Notes under the pieces: generated by a model
The model's database searches: none
The model's input: the letters and a program-made list of their open reading frames with translations, nothing else
What the model was told of the DNA's origin: nothing
NCBI GenBank assembly: GCA_018398575.1
Contig: JAGTXZ010000010.1
Location: 1,674,001-1,738,000 of the forward strand
DNA length: 64,000 nucleotides
Origin: Ampelomyces quisqualis
Taxonomy: Eukaryota > Ascomycota > Dothideomycetes > Pleosporales > Phaeosphaeriaceae
Direction of reading: 5' to 3'
Made by a program: the position numbers and the translations under genes
In this document: piece by piece, positions 62,953 through 64,000 of the stretch
Layout: the number at the start of each line of letters is the position of its first letter
How positions within the stretch are numbered: position 1 is the first letter of the stretch

Positions 62953-64000
62953 ATGCGCCTGCTCTCAATATCTACCTGCCTATGGGCAGCTAGTGTTCAG
63001 GGCGCTGCCCTCGGTAAGTCCATTTCATGTGGCATCTTTCCAGAAGCTTATAAGTTACTAAACATTTCAGGCCCATACAATCGACGTAAAGACTCGGCAG
63101 ATGCTGTCGCAAGTCCAGAGTCTGCAGTGGATGCCAGAGATGTTACAGCTGCGGCTGCCTTCCCGGATGGCTATTGGCTTAACGATATGTCTGGAAAAGG
63201 CATTGCTGCTTTTAACTCCAACCCAAGTGGCTACAAGGTCTTTCGAAACATCAGGGAGTATGGAGCTGTTGGTAAGCAAACTAGCTTCTCTTTCCAAGAA
63301 CACAGCTAATGCATTCACAGGTGATGGTGAGTAACTCTCAGCATGAAAGACTCCTCGAGCTTGAACTAATCTACCTGTCAACACTCAGGTGTCACTGACG
63401 ATTCGGACGCCATCAATCGCGCTATATCCGATGGCAACCGCTGCGGACCCTGGAACTGTGATTCGTCTACTGATACACCTGCTGTTGTGTACATTCCCTC
63501 TGGTACCTACCTCATCGGCAAGCCTATTGTGTTCTACTATATGACTCAACTCATTGGCGACCCGCGCAAGCGGCCTATTCTCAAGGCTGCGCCATATCTT
63601 GATGCTCTTGCTCTCATTGATGCAAGCCCGTACAACAACCAAAACGGGGAACCGGGCTGGATCTCTACCAACATCTTCCTTCGCCAAATCCGGAACATTG
63701 AGATCGATGGTACTGCGGTCGCGCCGACCAAGGGTTTCCAGGGCATTCATTGGCCAGCGTCTCAGGCGACGACGATCCAGAATGTCAAGATTCGCATGAC
63801 GCAATCTTCAGACTCTGTGCATGCCGGCATCTTCGTCGAAAATGGTAAGCAACTCCTCGCGACCTAGTTGCCAACAAGATCGTGCTAATGTAACAAGGTT
63901 CCGGGGGCCATATGGCCGATCTTGAGATCGAGGGCGGAAAATATGGCCTGAATATTGGGAATCAGCAGTTCACAATGCGAAACATTAAGATCTCGAAGGC
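62953..64000 (+). CDS. GH55 exo-beta-1,3-glucanase (5' part)
   Basis: Exons 62953-63013, 63071-63271, 63321-63326, 63389-63844 and 63898 onward; cut by the window end. It starts with a signal peptide (RLLSISTCLWAASVQGAAL). After a propeptide-like stretch comes YWLNDMSGKGIAAFN and the pectate-lyase-fold opening NIREYGAVGDGVTDDSDAIN. Further family parts are VVYIPSGTYLIGKPIVFYY, PGWISTNIFLRQIRNIEID and GIHWPASQATTIQNVKI. GH55 enzymes form two right-handed beta-helices and release glucose from beta-1,3-glucan (cell-wall turnover or feeding on other fungi). The third exon is just six bases, and it supplies the Asp-Gly of the conserved motif. The catalytic part lies beyond the window. Confidence 0.9.
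63321..63326 (+). other. 6-nt microexon in the GH55 gene
   Basis: The bases gtgatg stand between introns 63272-63320 (49 nt, ending in cacag) and 63327-63388 (62 nt, gtgagt...ctcag). Including it gives AVGDGVTDD; skipping it gives AVGVTDD, which breaks a motif conserved in this fold. Confidence 0.8.

Noticed and set aside
1..64000. Biosynthetic gene cluster or defence island
   Set aside because: No PKS, NRPS, terpene or DMAT backbone, no NLR/HET gene. Transporters, a thioesterase, a hydrolase and an EthD gene occur but are scattered among housekeeping genes.
1..64000. tRNA, rRNA, CRISPR arrays, transposons
   Set aside because: I looked for tRNA B-box-like sequence, repeated spacers, transposase or reverse-transcriptase motifs and long terminal repeats, and saw none. 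A covariance-model search could still find a tRNA.

Overview
This window is nuclear DNA of a filamentous ascomycete (Pezizomycotina), most likely a Dothideomycete. The grounds are many short introns (about 40-130 nt) with GT/AG ends and CTAAC/CTGAC-type branch sites, small intergenic gaps, genes packed on both strands, CT-rich 5' leaders, and gene families typical of moulds (OPT transporter, GH55 glucanase, DUF2458, EthD, HSF-type regulator). The class assignment is inference from protein style, not a database match. I rebuilt exon structures by hand; frame and length bookkeeping was checked at each junction unless stated otherwise.

Layout, left to right. 1-7 kb: the 3' part of a Tre2-type glutamate carboxypeptidase-like gene (+), a 3 kb gene-free stretch, then a dynamin-like GTPase (-). 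7-15 kb: a Cid1/TUT-type nucleotidyltransferase (-) head-to-head with the TFIIF large subunit (+), then an MFS transporter (+). 15-23 kb: HGH1, an eEF2 folding factor (-), a large uncharacterised proline-rich protein (+), and an OPT oligopeptide transporter (-). 23-32 kb: mitochondrial BCS1 (-), a two-RRM RNA-binding protein (+), a nitrilase-family hydrolase (+), an EthD-domain protein (-) and eIF3 subunit L (+). 32-40 kb: a coiled-coil Ser-rich protein (+), a small MGN-starting protein (+), an RRM/nucleolar-type protein (-), a small secreted Cys-rich membrane protein (+), a COX14-like protein (-) and a DUF2458 protein (+). 40-50 kb: a GPI-type cell wall protein (+), an HSF-type transcription factor (-), an F-box-like protein (+) and a BTB protein (-). 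50-57 kb: a ubiquitin-conjugating enzyme (+), a TBC Rab-GAP (+) and a purine phosphoribosyltransferase (-). 57-64 kb: a hypothetical gene that may be nuclease-fold, a hydrophilin-like protein (-), a PaaI-type thioesterase (+), a 1.9 kb gene-poor gap, and the start of a GH55 exo-beta-1,3-glucanase (+) cut by the window end.

Most of these are housekeeping genes (transcription, translation, mitochondrial assembly, ubiquitin, membrane traffic, purine salvage) mixed with transport and cell-wall functions. They do not form an obvious operon-like or biosynthetic cluster. I see no backbone biosynthetic gene, transposon, CRISPR, rRNA or tRNA, and I do not find a convincing new multi-gene system. The most interesting signals are gene-structural: a 6-nt microexon in the GH55 gene, two GC-AG introns, a BTB gene and a thioesterase gene in which the strongest canonical splice sites break the reading frame, a Tre2-like protein with catalytic residues replaced, and an 11-bp perfect hairpin in the gene-poor gap near the right end.
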